DNA of 64,000 nucleotides, from NCBI RefSeq assembly GCF_032854445.1, contig NC_088302.1, forward strand, positions 2,970,023 through 3,034,022. Direction: 5' to 3'. The stretch comes from Liolophura sinensis. Taxonomy: Eukaryota; Mollusca; Polyplacophora; Chitonida; Chitonidae. The notes beneath the pieces are model-generated. The model made no database searches, had not been told where the DNA came from, and saw only the letters and a program-made list of their open reading frames with translations. A program made the translations under genes and the position numbers. Within the stretch, counting starts at the first letter, position 1, and each line of letters starts with the position of its first letter. This document shows, piece by piece, positions 12,569 to 26,112 of this stretch.

Positions 12569-15385
12569 CGGCCAGAGATGTTTGCTTGAAATGTTTTGAG
12601 TTATGGTTTCATTATAGTTAATATGTCAATAAACCTTGTACACGTTTACTGTACCAGAAAAAAGCATACTGACAGAATGGTTAAAAGTTGTCAGCGCATG
12701 TCCTGTCTATATAACCTGTTACAATATGCTGGGTATGAGTTCTGGAAACTCAAGAATATGGGAAACCATATTCTCTCCTTAAATTCAGGTAATCTTTAAG
12801 CTGTGGAGCAAATGGCTATACACGTACTAAAATTTAACAACCCATTGCCCATTCAGTGTGCGACGCACCTTTCTGCAACATAGGGCATTACCACATTCTT
12901 CTAGCTTACATGACTTGGTCTCTAACAAAACATTTAGAATGGCACAAATTTCCCAGTACGACAAGCTGGCATGAAAACTGATCTTACCTTCAGAAGGGAG
13001 AGGTAGTTGTTAGAAGCACTTACTACGCCAGCACACCTGAGCCATTACCCTCAGGTTAGGCAGTCTTCTACATTCAGAACCTGTGAAAGTCTTCACATTT
13101 CTTCAGGTGACTAGTATGTTTTTTTAAATTTATTAAAAGAGTGCGCTATTGGTTTCATTCCTTTTATTCTTGTTTATATATAAATAAACATTTAACTGTT
13201 TTACTCTTCATTTCTCGCAGTAGTAGGCCATAAAGGATTAAATTCAAGAAACCATCACACAATGTACCGATACAGTAAATGATTCCTCAATATTACAGCC
13301 TTCAGGCCAAATATGCTCTAACACACTACACAAGTGACTCATGTGCACGACAGCCAAAATACTGCACAAGTGGCAGTCGTAGAAAGAGAGGACATGTTTA
13401 CTCCTGCTCATTATTACTAGTTTTTTCTTAATCGATATGGCTACATGTAATTCTATATCCCAAACAAAGCAAACAGTTTCACCGTTTTGAACAAAGTTCA
13501 CCATTTTGTCATTAATCTTAACGCATGTGGAAGCAAATTTAATATGCCAGCAAATCTGCACGATTTTCAGTAAATAAATGAGATTTTTTATCCTTTCACT
13601 GGGTCAGTGACTAATCCTAGTGCCTTCGTGCAAACAAAAGGCAAGCCACAAGTACCAGGATTGAGTTTCAGTAGGTATCAATATTACACTCCAGTTTTAT
13701 GATAACCCTTCACTTGTATGACTTCCTGATATAAAGTTCTGTTGGGCTTAAGTCTACTCAGAAACATAGTGCTATGACACACAAGGAAACAGAATCATGA
13801 TGAATGCTGGCAAAGGCCACTTAGGAAAATGTTTATATTTACAAAGCATATGCTCATTTTGTGATGATTTGGCAACAAAAGTAGTACCAGTAAGAATGAA
13901 ACGTTTTAATCTCAGCAGAGTTTTGCTTTCAAAGCACTACGTGAAGCATCAATGAAAAAAAAAAAACTTTGTGAAAATATCGCTAGATACAATGAGTTTG
14001 TAATAAATTCCTGTACTGATTCCAGATTCTTAAATATATATATATAAAAAAAACAAACAAACAGAATAGCCATACAATAAATCAGCATAATTTTGTATCC
14101 ATAGGAAATGCTGCCACCAAGTTTCTGTTAAAAAATAATTTATTAATATCAAACATGACCACAAAATTCAGTAATTTCTAAACGGGACCAGGGCTGAACT
14201 CTTTATTTTCAGCCCATTAAAGAAAAATCAGGGGCCTCTTTGCACAAAGCCATCATAGCCTAAGTTGACTGTAACTATACCATAGCAACATATGATTTTA
14301 ACATGCACTGACAATAAATCAACCTTAAGCTTGAATATTTGCTAGGGTTGTATGTCATTTTTTTTACACACACAGAGAAAATTTGCATTGCCTATCAGTT
14401 ACACAGAACAGTTCTGCAGAATCTGCAAATATGAGTCTGTCATGAACGTCTGAACTGGCCGAGCTGACTAGCGATGGTGTGAAATGTCATCTTTCTACCT
14501 CTAAAAGATATCGCTAGATACAATGAGTAGAGCCTTTCCCTAGAGAAAGAAGGCCCTGAAGAAACACGTTAATTAAAATGTACAGTAGCTCTACACATCA
14601 AATGGAGGTACAAAGTCAATGATATCACCTTCACAAAAACTGTTCACAAATCTTAAACTAGCCAGTTACTTGTCACTACTAAATCTGAGATCAAATCAAC
14701 AAGACGGATCAGAAACACGACAAATTTTCCTCTTAGCAAAGAAGGTAACAACTGATGTCATAATTAAATATGTAGGCCTACAAGTATCAAGCTAGAAAGG
14801 TCAAGCAAATACAACGTACAGTAAAATGCACCATTAGCAAAATACACACTACAATGTACTTACTATCTGGTATGGATTTGTGAAGATAACAAATTTAAAG
14901 AAAAAACAAGAACACAATAATTTGTGAAATAAATTATACATGTATCTTTTCCCAACTTTAACCTTTAATGTCATTCAAATATAACAATAAAGCTCTTTTT
15001 TTACCAATTAAGTTCAAGTTGACAACTGTGAAAAACTGCTGCCGAATATTGCAGTCAGACAAGGCCTCTATGGTTTACATATATGTATTTATTTATTTAT
15101 CTGACTGTATAACGCTGTGATCAATACCTTTTTGGTTGTCAGGTGCAAAGAATACAGACATGTGTTCAAAACAAGGAAGTGAACCTGTAACCCTCTACAG
15201 GCATATACACCACAGAAACCTAACCCTGTAATCATACACTGCCCTGGCCACAACTGATCAACAGTAACAGTCCCTGGGTGTATACCAATACCCAGTCATT
15301 GCACAATTCCTTTATTGTGAAAACTGCCTTGTTTACAAGGTAAACTCCGTCCTATATCTGTTGATACAATCTCTCATGAATCATA
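12569..15385. other. AT-rich sequence, no supported gene
   Basis: Several minus-strand ORFs of up to about 105 codons occur (for example near 13244-13561), but none has conserved motifs or convincing splice sites. A (ATTT)n run followed by ctgactgtataacgc near 15085 may be the tail of another degenerate SINE. Confidence 0.5.
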
Positions 15386-15738
15386 TCAGTACAAGAACAT
15401 GTTCAAGGTGCCATTCAATTTAAGCCAGATGTCTGCAAGAACATGTTCAAGGTGCCATGGACGTAAGCCAGACGTCTGAACGAACATGTTCAAGGTGCCA
15501 TGGACGTAAGCCAGACATCTGCAAGAACATGTTCAAGGTACCATGGACGTAAGCCAGACGTCTGCAAGAACATGTTCAAGGTGCCATGGACGTAAGCCAG
15601 ACATCTGCAAGGACATGTTCAGGTGCTATGGATGTAAGCCAGACATCTGCACAAACATGTTCAAGGTGCCATGGATGTAAGCCAGACATGAGCATAAATA
15701 TGTTCAAGGTGCCATGGATGTAAGCCAGAACATGTCAA
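15386..15738. repeat. 43-bp tandem repeat, about 8 units
   Basis: Units contain gaacatgttcaaggtgccat then ggacgtaagccagacgtctg. The first and last units are diverged. Confidence 0.9.
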
Positions 15739-16026
15739 AGCACTGGTACTTACACGTAAATTAAGATCTGCACCAACTCACAAAGGTGCTTATGACACTG
15801 ATATTTACACACTTAGAATATCTCAAATGTGTATGATGCAGAATTTCTACAAGTATTATCTGCCTGAACTTTCCAAGACAGAACTTTCTGAACCAAAGCA
15901 AATAGCGTAACAATGGTCAAGAGATGTTGTATCAAAGGATTAGTGCCCAGATTTATGTTTTACTCATAATTACTCACTGATTTTACACAATGTTAAAAAA
16001 ACTGCACAATACTCTGAGCAATGGCA
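15739..16026. other. Short unassigned stretch
   Basis: Nothing recognised. Confidence 0.5.
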
Positions 16027-16268
16027 CTAATGGCACTTAAGATCTCTGGACAATGAGGCTGTTTGTATGCATTTTTTCTGCCAACACTCCTTAGTCTCCC
16101 CCGCGTTACAGTATGTCATACAAGTCCAATCGTTATTAGCTGCCAGCACTTCGCCATTTAATTCACTGTTAAAAAAGCTACAAGAGTGACAACAAGCATA
16201 ACAATTTTCTCCACGAAATAGTTTGCAGTTCTGTCTATGGTTGTAGAAACAGTTGTCCAAGCACCCTA
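16027..16268 (-). CDS. Cysteine-rich ORF, possible terminal exon
   Basis: On the minus strand an open frame of about 79 codons follows a possible acceptor (aaactttag) and ends at a TAG near 16027. It contains about 13 cysteines, including the clusters CYACCHSC and DWTCMTYCNAGETKECWQKKC split by a 19-residue spacer without cysteine. Such density is unusual in random AT-rich DNA and recalls secreted disulfide-rich domains, but I recognise no family and see no signal peptide in this piece. It could also be chance. Confidence 0.3.
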
Positions 16269-16269
16269 A

Positions 16270-18236
16270 AGTTTATTTTTCAAGTTTGCAGACGATTTGC
16301 CTATCAGGGAGGCGTGGGTTTACAGTACAAGACAGAGGAATTTTGTATCCACTAAGAAACAGCCATACCTTCCCTCACCATTTTACAGCTGAAAGCTGTG
16401 AGAGAAATACAGCTGAACTCGACAGATTTGGCTATACTATGACCAGCCATATACTAATCATCCTGATAATTCATGTACACTACCTAGTAAACGAGTTAGA
16501 GACAAGCTGTGTACACACATGCAGTGGTTAAGTGTAATGTACATGTAAAATACCTATAATAGACACGTGACATACGAATAGTTAAATCAAGCTATAGACT
16601 GGGCAGTCAACGGTGTCCAGCTTGTTAACATGTATAGTGAAGCAGATTAAATGTGGGGATTAACTTTCCACCTGTGCAGTCAGTGTTTGTATTTAAAGAA
16701 CAAGTTTATGCCTGACACCAGCAACTGTTATTAATAGTTAAGTAAACAAACTATTGTATGTATAAATATGGTTGTTTTTCAAAGAGAAAGAAGGGTTAGG
16801 GAGTTGATCTGTAAGGACCTCAAGAGTCTGGCCACTTCGACGTGGTAATGTATAATAAATGGCTGTTGTTAACTGCAAATGCCTTGGAGAGTTTTCCTAT
16901 CTATGTTAGACACGGCATGATGGTGACCATCCTGGGTGCAATTTTACTTAAGAGCCTAACCTTGGTCTTAATACTATGGCAGCTTCAGTGAACTAAAACC
17001 TGACGCTTAAGTGACCAGAAAACCGAGAGATATCCAACCTCTATATACTACTAAACACTGGCGTCCACATCATACATGTATGTACATTGTATACGACTAA
17101 TTTAAATGAATTTTGAATACTTCCAGGAATAAATGATATCCATTATGAAGTGGACAGAGGGAAAGAACAGTAAACAAATGTTAAATTTTAAAATAAAGAC
17201 ACAGAAAGTACAGTGTACACAGCATAAAGGTACAGACTCACAGTCCTTATTGCCAATACGGTTTGAAATGCCTGGACGAAGATCAATTTCAACATCTGAA
17301 AACTGTCGACCATATATAGACAAAAAAGATTCAACATACAGATCAAGCTCAAGGCATTATGGTTTGATAATTACTGTAAAGGATACCATCCTGCAATAAA
17401 GATAGCTCTTTACCCCTGAAATAGAATTGCTTCCCAACTAACTAAAGTCCTGGAATTTTTTCATGGCTTCATAAACAGCCTTTATCCTTCCGTCTCCCGA
17501 GGTTTATGACCCTAAATTTACATGTAACCAATGAGATACTATAAAACATATTTGCTGTCTCACCAGAATAGGTGGCACTTCAAACAAATCCTACGGAAGG
17601 AGTGGAAAATGTTCATTTATCACAGTAACATGTATAGCATAATAATACAGGTAAAATGGTGCGGTGTACTTACCCTTCGTAACAAGCCAGTGACGCTAAA
17701 CTGTTTGGGCGCATAGCTTTAATGTTTTGGTCAGAAGAGGAACTGGTCATGTGGGCAGCATTCAGCCTGTAGCAAAAGATCAGAAAGATTTAAATAAGCC
17801 ATTCATCAATTCACTGCTTCTACCTTCCAAAAGGCATGTACATCAATATAAAAGTACACATTTTTGTCGGCAGTTTATTTTTGGGGTTTTTATCTTGCTT
17901 TCTTTGGTAAAAGCTACAACAGTGATAAAATTGACAAGCTGCTCAATTCGATGTTTAGTGTTTTGTTCAGTGGGAGACTCCTTATGTAAACTTCATCAAA
18001 TTTGGACTTTACAACTGGGTCATTGAGAAGTGTTTTTGTACATTATGGAGTGGAGCTATAGCAGCTACCCTGACAAAGTGTACTTGGACAGAAGTATATC
18101 TGAATAACATGCAACTCAACTGAAGGGCAACAGGTAAATACATGTGTGTAGAAATACTTCACAATTAATCTTTCTCCCAGATAAAAGGCTCACCAGCAAT
18201 TACTTACCACAGGCTTTTTACATTATTCAGTACCTG
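16270..18236. other. AT-rich sequence, no supported gene
   Basis: Short ORFs only, with no family resemblance, no arrays and no SINE. Confidence 0.5.
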
Positions 18237-18478
18237 GACATTTATTTATTTATTTATTTGATTGGTGTTTTATGCCATATTCAAGAGTATTTCACCAGCA
18301 CTTATATGATGGCGGCCAACATTATGGTGGGAGCAAACAGGCAGATCCCGGGGGATACCACAGGTGTCCGGTTGTTGCTGGCAGACCTTCCCACGTATGG
18401 TGGAAGAGAAAGCCAGTATGAGCTGGACTTGAACTCACAGCGACCGCATTGGTGAGGGGTTCCTGGGTCATTACACCA
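18237..18478 (-). mobile_element. SINE family 1, copy lacking most of the tRNA head
   Basis: The tail (ttta)n is at the left, followed by gattggtgttttatgccata, the body with attatggtgggag and gcagaccttcccacgta, and then gacttgaactcacagcgacc. It stops after ggtcattacac, before most of the tRNA-like head. The flanks share acattta on both sides, a possible short target duplication. Confidence 0.9.
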
Positions 18479-20741
18479 AAACATTTAATAAAAACTCATT
18501 AGCTGTAAAATATCGTTCAAAGAAATAAATTATTTTCAAAATATTCTTCAGACACCAAAAAAGGACTGGCCTATGAAGACAGTGACTCAATGTCACTTCC
18601 ATGTAGTCTGAACAGGCCATCAATATTTTATCTCATGTTTGAATGTTCATTTTCTAGGACACAGCAAAAATTCTAAATGAAAAATTGAGAGTTTGATCTT
18701 GTGCTTTCATTGGCACTGACTTTATCGTGCCAGTTTACCTGTATTTTGACATGAACAGTTTTCTTGTTGCTACCAGTCAAGTCTTTAACAGTCTCCTTTA
18801 TGATTTGAGAACAACTTGACAAAACAAACCTTAGTGTAATGATTGACATTCTAACCTGTCTTCGTGACCTTGACTATACAATATCCCCCCACATACACAG
18901 GTCAACATGACTGCACAAGCTGTACTCTAGACTCTAGACAGCACCCCCCCCTTCCCTATACCAAGGACATTGGTTACTAATATATACCAGGACATTGTCC
19001 CTACACCACACACATAAATCATCCTACCCTACCCCTTTTACCCCACTCCCAACCCTCCCACAAAACACACCCACCCACAAATAGTACAAGGCATTGGGAA
19101 GTAGAATGATGGTCATTGAACAAAACAAACTGCCATCCGATGTCAGTCTTATGACCAAGTCTTGTGAGCTCACAAGGTTACAGTGACATTTACCTACAGA
19201 GGCTTTACCAGAAATGAATATGCAGTTTGCTTGAAAAATGATACTGACACCAGATGTTTAGCAGAAAAACCTTCTATGAACGGATCTCAACCTATTGACT
19301 GAAAATAAGTCAGGTTGAGCAGTGGCCGCAGTATTCTGTATCTGTTAGATTTGTTTTTGTATAAGTTTCCAGATGGCCTGAGTAATTCTGCACAGCTTCA
19401 GTGATGTTATTTCAAACAACTATGGCCTTACCAGCCGCTAGTGAAGTGGCAAAAAATGGCCTTTTCCCTAATGATTTACAGGGGAAGAAAATTCAAATAT
19501 CAAACAAATACCATTGAAAAGAGTATGCATTTCCTCACATGTGCATGTTATAAAAAAAAATTCTAATATGTACCCCAAGTTGATAAATTATAAATAAATT
19601 CAGCACCAAACTCCGCTGTGGGCATCTCCATTTTGCCTAGTCCTGAAGTCTTCTGTGTTAGGAGGAGAATTTCTGTCGGAAACCACCAAAGTGCAGTTCG
19701 CACATTTCCGGTAGAAAATGTATGTGACCTGCCAACCGCCGGTACTTCACGTTGCTTCAGTGATTTCCTCTTGAAGATCAAGAAACCGGAATCTTGGACG
19801 TAGGTTCCGAATTTACACGAACAAGCCGGCAGTTTTAACAACTGTCACTGGCTGAGAGGTAACACACCCACAGCATAAATTATAGGGTGTTAAAGATGGA
19901 GGACGCAATGAACTCGGTGATTTATACCAGCTTTGCCGTTTTCAGGCTTTACGTGTATGGCAAGGAAAAATCGCAAAATTATGCATCAGGCACCACCAGA
20001 AAAAAAAAAATGTGCTCTTTTCAGCCTATAGTGCTATTTTTAAAATTTTCTTCTCCTTTAACATTGGACGGCCATTTTGTTTTCGACACGAAGAGGTCAT
20101 GTGACCTCCAACTTCCGACCTGTCTTACAGACTACAGTACTCTGTACTGCAACTGCAACACAACCAAGGACGGCAGTTTAGCCGAACAAGTTTTCCTGAT
20201 ATAATTTTTCGCTTAATGAAGGTTCTCTGCATACTGTTGACATCACTATGCTAGATAGCTAGGCTCTCCTGTCAGTCAATGTCCCATTGAGCAGCCACCA
20301 GCATTATTTTCATACTATGGCAGCACAGATTAAATTCACCCCACGAGGGAATCACATATATCCATTTTTCAGGTGGTCAATGTTTTAACGTCATTACGGT
20401 ATCTTGATATGTTTTAATTTCCCACCTAAATTTTTTGCAGCCCAAGATGATCATCATCTGATGGCATCAAGAAATTCACTCTCAAAAACTTCTGCTCCAA
20501 ACACACCTGAAAAATCCATGTAATTACAGAACAGACTAAAATGTTATACCCATGCATACCCATTACAGTCCTTCAGAGCATCACTGTTGCAAGCAGAGTT
20601 GTTGTTGTTGTTGCTGTTATTTGCGGCAGCTTTTTTACGTCTGCGGAATATTGGCATGGCAGTTTAAGTAAAACTTTCTCGCAACAGATGAAACCCGGTC
20701 TGAAAATTAGAAATAGAACACTATAAATAAGTATGGCTACA
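18479..20741. other. No supported gene; GC-richer patch near 19.6-20.2 kb
   Basis: The stretch is mostly AT-rich. Between about 19590 and 20180 the sequence is richer in CpG and contains gaggtcatgtgacctc (20093-20108), two seven-base arms around TG. This could be a regulatory region or first exon, but no splice-supported coding frame was found. Confidence 0.4.
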
Positions 20742-20858
20742 TGAAAACATGAGTCAACCAATACATGAAACCATGAGTCAACCAATACATGAAAACATGA
20801 GTCAACTAATACATGAAAACATGAGTCAACTAATACATGAAAACATGAGTTGTCTAAT
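20742..20858. repeat. 24-bp tandem repeat, about 5 units
   Basis: Repeats of aaaacatgagtcaactaata followed by catg. Confidence 0.85.
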
Positions 20859-20902
20859 ACAGACAAAAAAAAAACATGGAGACATTTAATACCATACACT
20901 AA

Positions 20903-21105
20903 TAGATTTATTTATTTATTTGATTGGTGTTTTATGCCGTACTCAAGAATATTTCACTTATACGACAGCGACCAGCATTATGGTGGGAGGAAACCAGGCA
21001 GAGCCCAGGGGAAACCCACCACCATCCGCAGCTTGCTGGAAAACCTTCCCACCTACGGCCGGAGAGGAAGCCAGCATGAGCTGGACTTGAATACACAAAC
21101 AGAAT
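20903..21105 (-). mobile_element. SINE family 1, 5'-truncated
   Basis: Starts tttatttatttatttgattg, contains attatggtgggaggaaacca and cttcccacctacggccggag, and ends after agctggacttgaatacacaa. The tRNA-derived head is missing. Confidence 0.9.
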
Positions 21106-21509
21106 GATAGTTGTCAGAACATGAATGAAAATCCTACACATACGAATAGAGAAACTAGTAACATTCAAATTTCACATGATTTTCGTTTAAATGAATAAAT
21201 CACTACCAATGGTAATACAACACTGGTAATGAGAGTCTGATATGGAATTTCTACAGATACCATGAACATGTGGCAAGTTTTGCAAACATTTTGGTACTTA
21301 TACAGGTAATACAATATGTACAACAAGGAGTAATTAGATGTGTGCACACATATGGTGTCTTCATGTGGCAGAGCGAATCCATATTGCCAAAGTTCTGCCA
21401 TCACTGAAGACTCATGCCCAAGATATCAGACATGACATCCCACCCAGAAACATTATGCTTACACCTAGCCAACCAGTCCTGTTTTCTTGCTCTAACCTCT
21501 CAGTGCTGA

Positions 21510-21843
21510 CCTGCATCGGGACCGGTAGATCCAGGATCAATCCTTGATCGAGTCACACCTAAGACTTTAAAAGAGGAAGTTGTAACTTCCTGGCTTTTCG
21601 TTCAGCATGAAGGGGATAGTGCAACGACTTGTTGACCCGTATCAGTATAATGGCTCTGGCGGGGCGGCTTACTTGCCTTCGGTAATTCGTCTCAGTGAAG
21701 CAGCACTAGATAAAAGAGCGGTGGAAATCCGTCCTGCTACAAGGAGGCTCATTACACGTACATGCACCCTAAGGATTCCTTCGTTGTCATATGACTGAAA
21801 AATTGTTGAGTACGACGTTAAACCCCAAGCACGCACTCACTCA
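21510..21843 (+). mobile_element. SINE family 2 with 11-bp target duplication
   Basis: The element runs from a tRNA-like start (gcatcgggaccggtagatcc) through aagaggaagttgtaacttcc and cggtaattcgtctcagtgaa to gttgagtacgacgttaaacc and an actcactcactca tail. Flanking copies of ctcagtgctga lie at 21499-21509 and 21844-21854. The head lacks the first part of the tRNA region that is present in the copy at 28136-28457. Confidence 0.9.
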
Positions 21844-21854
21844 CTCAGTGCTGA

Positions 21855-24800
21855 GTGTCAAGTGAGACAGCAGGAAGAACCATTTATAACATGTCTGGTA
21901 TGACCTGACCCTGATTTGATCTCAGGATCTGCCCACTCTGAGGCAGACACTCTTGCTATTAGGCCACTGAAGTGGCCTTTTCTCATGTTTGCAGAGAGTT
22001 TATTTAAGTATATTCTGAAGGCATTGCTCTGTGCAGAGAGCTAAAATGATACTTTTCTGAATCCCTGATACTGGTCAATCCAACCAAGGTAGTTTTGTCT
22101 CCAAAAGCCAAATTAAAGATGTGCATAAATCGCACTGAAAGTTGCTGTTTTGTTGTGCGAAAAGATTGAGGAATTAGGGTATTGCCACCTCACTGTTGTT
22201 ATGATCAATACACGGAAACACGGCCAAATGCTAGGGCATTTTCGTATAGTTTACATTGGGCCCAAACTACAGCATACCCTCAAAAAAGCCCAAACTGTCA
22301 GGAATTTTGCCTGATAAATTCAACTTAAATGTTTGCAAAAATTTCTTAGGTTCCTTTGTTATATATGAAAATGTTTTAGCCCAAATTAGTGATGTAAATA
22401 GGTGCAAAAAATTAGAAAGTTGTATTTGGCCCTGGTAAAACAAATAATTAAATATATACATTCAAATTATAAACCATCTAATCATACAAAAAGTATAAGA
22501 TATATGCATACTAAAATGGACAGCACTAAACACGACAGAAAACCAAGCGGTTACCAAATAGTGTGTGACAATTTAAACACGTTCCAAACTATAAGCTGTA
22601 CATCAAACTCAAGTGTATACAGGTATGTCTTATCAACCCATTCAAAAACTTGGGTGTACATTATTATCAGCAATATGCTGCACTCACCTTGGTTTTCTTC
22701 CTTTGCCCCCAACCTGCACTTCCTTGAATCAGGTATCTATGCCAGACCCGGCAAGTAGCCTTTCTCCACTCTCTACGATCACCAAAGCCTGTTTAAGCAT
22801 TGCCGTACTTGAAATGAGTCTATGACACATTGCTTGCACATTCAATGTTGCTCCCATCAAAGGCTGATCAGCCAATGGAGAAGCGCTGTCCGCATGCTGT
22901 ATACACACCAGGGGAGTCACTCACAGACGTACAATGCCAAACACCCCACGCTACTTAATCAACCAACCGTAAATCCTTCCTCGTAGAAAATCTGCCACTA
23001 CATCAAAAAATGAAACAAAATAAGCTATTCAAAAATATTATGCATTTAATATTTCATACCCTACACAGCCCAGGTTTACGTATATCGTAGGTGATTGTTA
23101 GAGGTAAATGTAGACCTGGTTATGGATATGTACATATATAACACTTCTATACCTACAACGTACACCACCAATCAATCAAAGAAACAGACCTCATGTTACA
23201 CTTTCCCAGCAACTGTCCACAAAGCTTTGTCTGAAATTTCTCCAAGTGCATATTTAGTGCTTCAGAGTTTTCAGGTTGAATCAATCTCTTCCACTCTGAC
23301 ATTATACTATCTTATAATAATACCAACATGTTATCTACTAGCAGAAAAACACTGGGGTAAATATATGGATTATGGTGAGGTAGGGTATCATCCTACCTCA
23401 CAACCAAACCTCAAAATACCTATTTTTGATCAATAAAACTCACAGCCTCGAGCAAAATCTACAAGCAAACTTATTGTAAGTCCATTATGTCATGAACTAA
23501 AAATGTTATTTTGAATTTTCTACGCTACATTTGTATATATAACAATAGAAAATTACGTGTATTTAGGTTCAAGAGAATATAAAATCATAATACAAAATTA
23601 TCTGTACAAAATTTTAGCTGACAAACAGCGTAAGGCTTGCATAATACATGTATGCTCAGTGATGTATTTTTATCACACTCTACATGAGTCACAACCATCG
23701 TCTGAATCTTGAGGCCATGTGCTGCAAAGTCCCTTAAGACTCCTGCCTACCACGTTGTCTCATTCCCACACCTGCAGCATTAAGAATTTCAGAAGTCTCT
23801 ATGTTAAATACTCATATTTTTAGGCAGCTCGACCAGTCACACCTGAGCCATCCTCTAAGCTTTGGACTCTGCAGTGTAGAATCTAGTCTGGGGTTTGAAT
23901 CCTAAGCTATGACTCTTTAGGCTGAGGCACCAATTCCACCCTGATTCTTGACTTCAGCCAAAACATAAGACTTCAATCTAATAAGTACTTAAGTTCCAAC
24001 TCCTTCCTATTTTGATACATTTGTCTGCACAAAGCACTTACTAAGCATTCCAAATTTTAACTCATATATTTTCTGAAAACCAGCTATTAAATAACATTTC
24101 AAACTTTGACTGATATGAAAAATGGCTTTGTGGAACCATGCAGTCGCACAAACACAACATGTGATCCCTATGTTCATTCATTTATTTGCATCACTTGTGT
24201 TTAACTCCATACTACAGACTTTTTCACCAATCTATTGGCAGGTTGATGGTGGTGAAACTCTGCATGGGTTAATCTGTGAGCCTCTGCTGACAGGCACCTG
24301 GCACCCCTCCTCACCTAAACCATAACTGAGCCTGAAGACATTTTGTGGCTTATATTTCATATTATACTGACTTATACCGATATGACTTTTGCCAGAATGG
24401 GACGATGCAAAGGTAACTTTTGAGCTGCCATCAGTGGTACCTGACCATGGTATTGTCATGCAAACAATGAAACAGTACATGAAATGTTTAAACTGGCTCT
24501 ACATGACATTTTGGTTCAGGGCCCTATTATGTATCAAAACTGAAAGCGTCAGATGAGCTCTAAAGACTAACGACAAGACACAACTGTATAAGCCCATCTT
24601 CATAAACTTTCCTTCATAAATATGCACGATTCATGGTCCAATCAGATTCCACTGACAGGAGTTCATAACAATATGGTATCACCATCGATCACAGATCAAA
24701 GCACCGCTTAGTGCTGTTGTATAATGTGATGTCAATTTATAAATCGGATCTGAATATACAGGCATTTGCTTCGACACAAGGAAATACACCCATATAAGGG

Positions 24801-24986
24801 ACGATCAATGATTGAATAAAAATGCCCTGGTGGAAGTATGCGGGATGCAGTGCCATTGGCTGTCGAAAGAGTGGGTTTCTAAAGACGTTTATATGTACAG
24901 TAAAACAAGAGAGATTACAAGGAACAGCTATAGGAACTATCAACCATGGTCAAAGGAAGATGCAAATGCCATGCTGAACAGCATTG
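21855..24986. other. AT-rich sequence, no supported gene
   Basis: A minus-strand stretch at 22688-22896 has good splice-like borders but no frame open throughout. Otherwise only short ORFs are seen. Confidence 0.45.
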
Positions 24987-25152
24987 CACCTGTAACCAGG
25001 CAGGTACCTGTAACCAGGCAGGCACCTGTAACCAGGCAGGTACCTGTAACCAGGCAGGCACCTGTAACCAGGCAGGTACCTGTAACCAGGCAGGCACCTG
25101 TAACCAGGCAGGTACCTGTAACCAGGCAGGCACCTGTAACCAGGCAGGTACC
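24987..25152. repeat. 18-bp tandem repeat with 36-bp higher-order unit
   Basis: About nine copies of acctgtaaccaggcaggt or ...ggc. The last base alternates T, C, T, C, so the true repeat period is 36 bp. Short ORFs on both strands are translations of the repeat. Confidence 0.95.
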
Positions 25153-25266
25153 TGACAAACCTCCTGGATCATACCTCATGTACTAGGCTGGCCACACTTG
25201 ATTAGAACAGTCAATGACCAAATATCGGAATACCTTGGTCTATTTCATAAACAATGTTTGTCCGAG

Positions 25267-25742
25267 ATTGCTCTGACTATAGGTTTGGCAAAATTTTGTC
25301 CGACCAAGGATGGCCCCAAACCAATGAGGCGCACTGCACTTATAAATCTGAGGCAGTTACCTGCCCTTGTCAAATACGTCGAGGCTGAGCATCACCAAGG
25401 AGTCTCATAGCCAAGGATCTTGACCGTGATCTTTTAATGTGGGGTTAGGCGTAGGGTGTCCAGCAGTCCCCTCGCATCAGTATATATATCCCACCCTTAT
25501 ACCGCGGACTCGGGCTAGGAGTCTCAGACTCCTGTGGCCTACGAAATAACAGGTCAAAAATAAATCAACAGACGAAAAGATAAAGAATAGGCCTACAAGT
25601 GTCTGCAAATTTTTTTGTCTCAAACGCCGTGGCACACTGCTTTGGCAACTGCATCAGCTTTTTAAACAGGGCGCACTCTGACGTCGGCTTGGAGTCATCC
25701 ATGGCCGGACAAAATTTTGCCAAACCACAAGTCAGAGCAACC
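25267..25742. mobile_element. MITE with about 70-bp imperfect terminal inverted repeats
   Basis: The left end reads attgctctgact, then ggtttggcaaaattttgtcc and accaaggatgg. The right end is its reverse complement (ccatggccggacaaaatttt, then gccaaaccacaagtcagagc and aa). No coding sequence is visible inside. The internal part contains ccaccctta and tatatata stretches. Confidence 0.75.
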
Positions 25743-26112
25743 TAGCTTGAGCTAAAAGTTATACAGACTATTAAAGCCGCATTATTAAAATCAAGATGGC
25801 CTGGCACGTATCAGGCGATCTGTCAAATGTTGTGTTGGGTAAGCATAACATATTCACTTAAACAAATCCATAAAACAACTACCCTAAGATGCGGACGCAT
25901 AGAAAGTTATCCTCAAAGCGAAAGTAACGCCAACATTTCTACACAACAACAACATCAAAACGTCCCGCAAAGTCGATTCGAACTCGCAAACACCGAAAGT
26001 AACTAAGTGGGTTTCTACACAGTAAGTGAGAACAAATCCGCTTAGTCATCAAAACAATCAAGTTCTCCGTAATCAGTGCGCGTTGTAGTATATGAAATAT
26101 TTATGTACTTAC

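Noticed and set aside
13244-13561. 105-codon minus-strand ORF
   Set aside because: Composition typical of AT-rich noncoding DNA and no conserved motif.
19563-19841. 92-codon minus-strand ORF in a CpG-richer patch
   Set aside because: An overlapping frame on the other strand is also open, and no motif or splice-site pair supports it.
22688-22896. Minus-strand exon with good acceptor and donor
   Set aside because: All three frames contain stops between the splice sites, so it cannot be an internal coding exon. It could be an untranslated exon, but there is no support.
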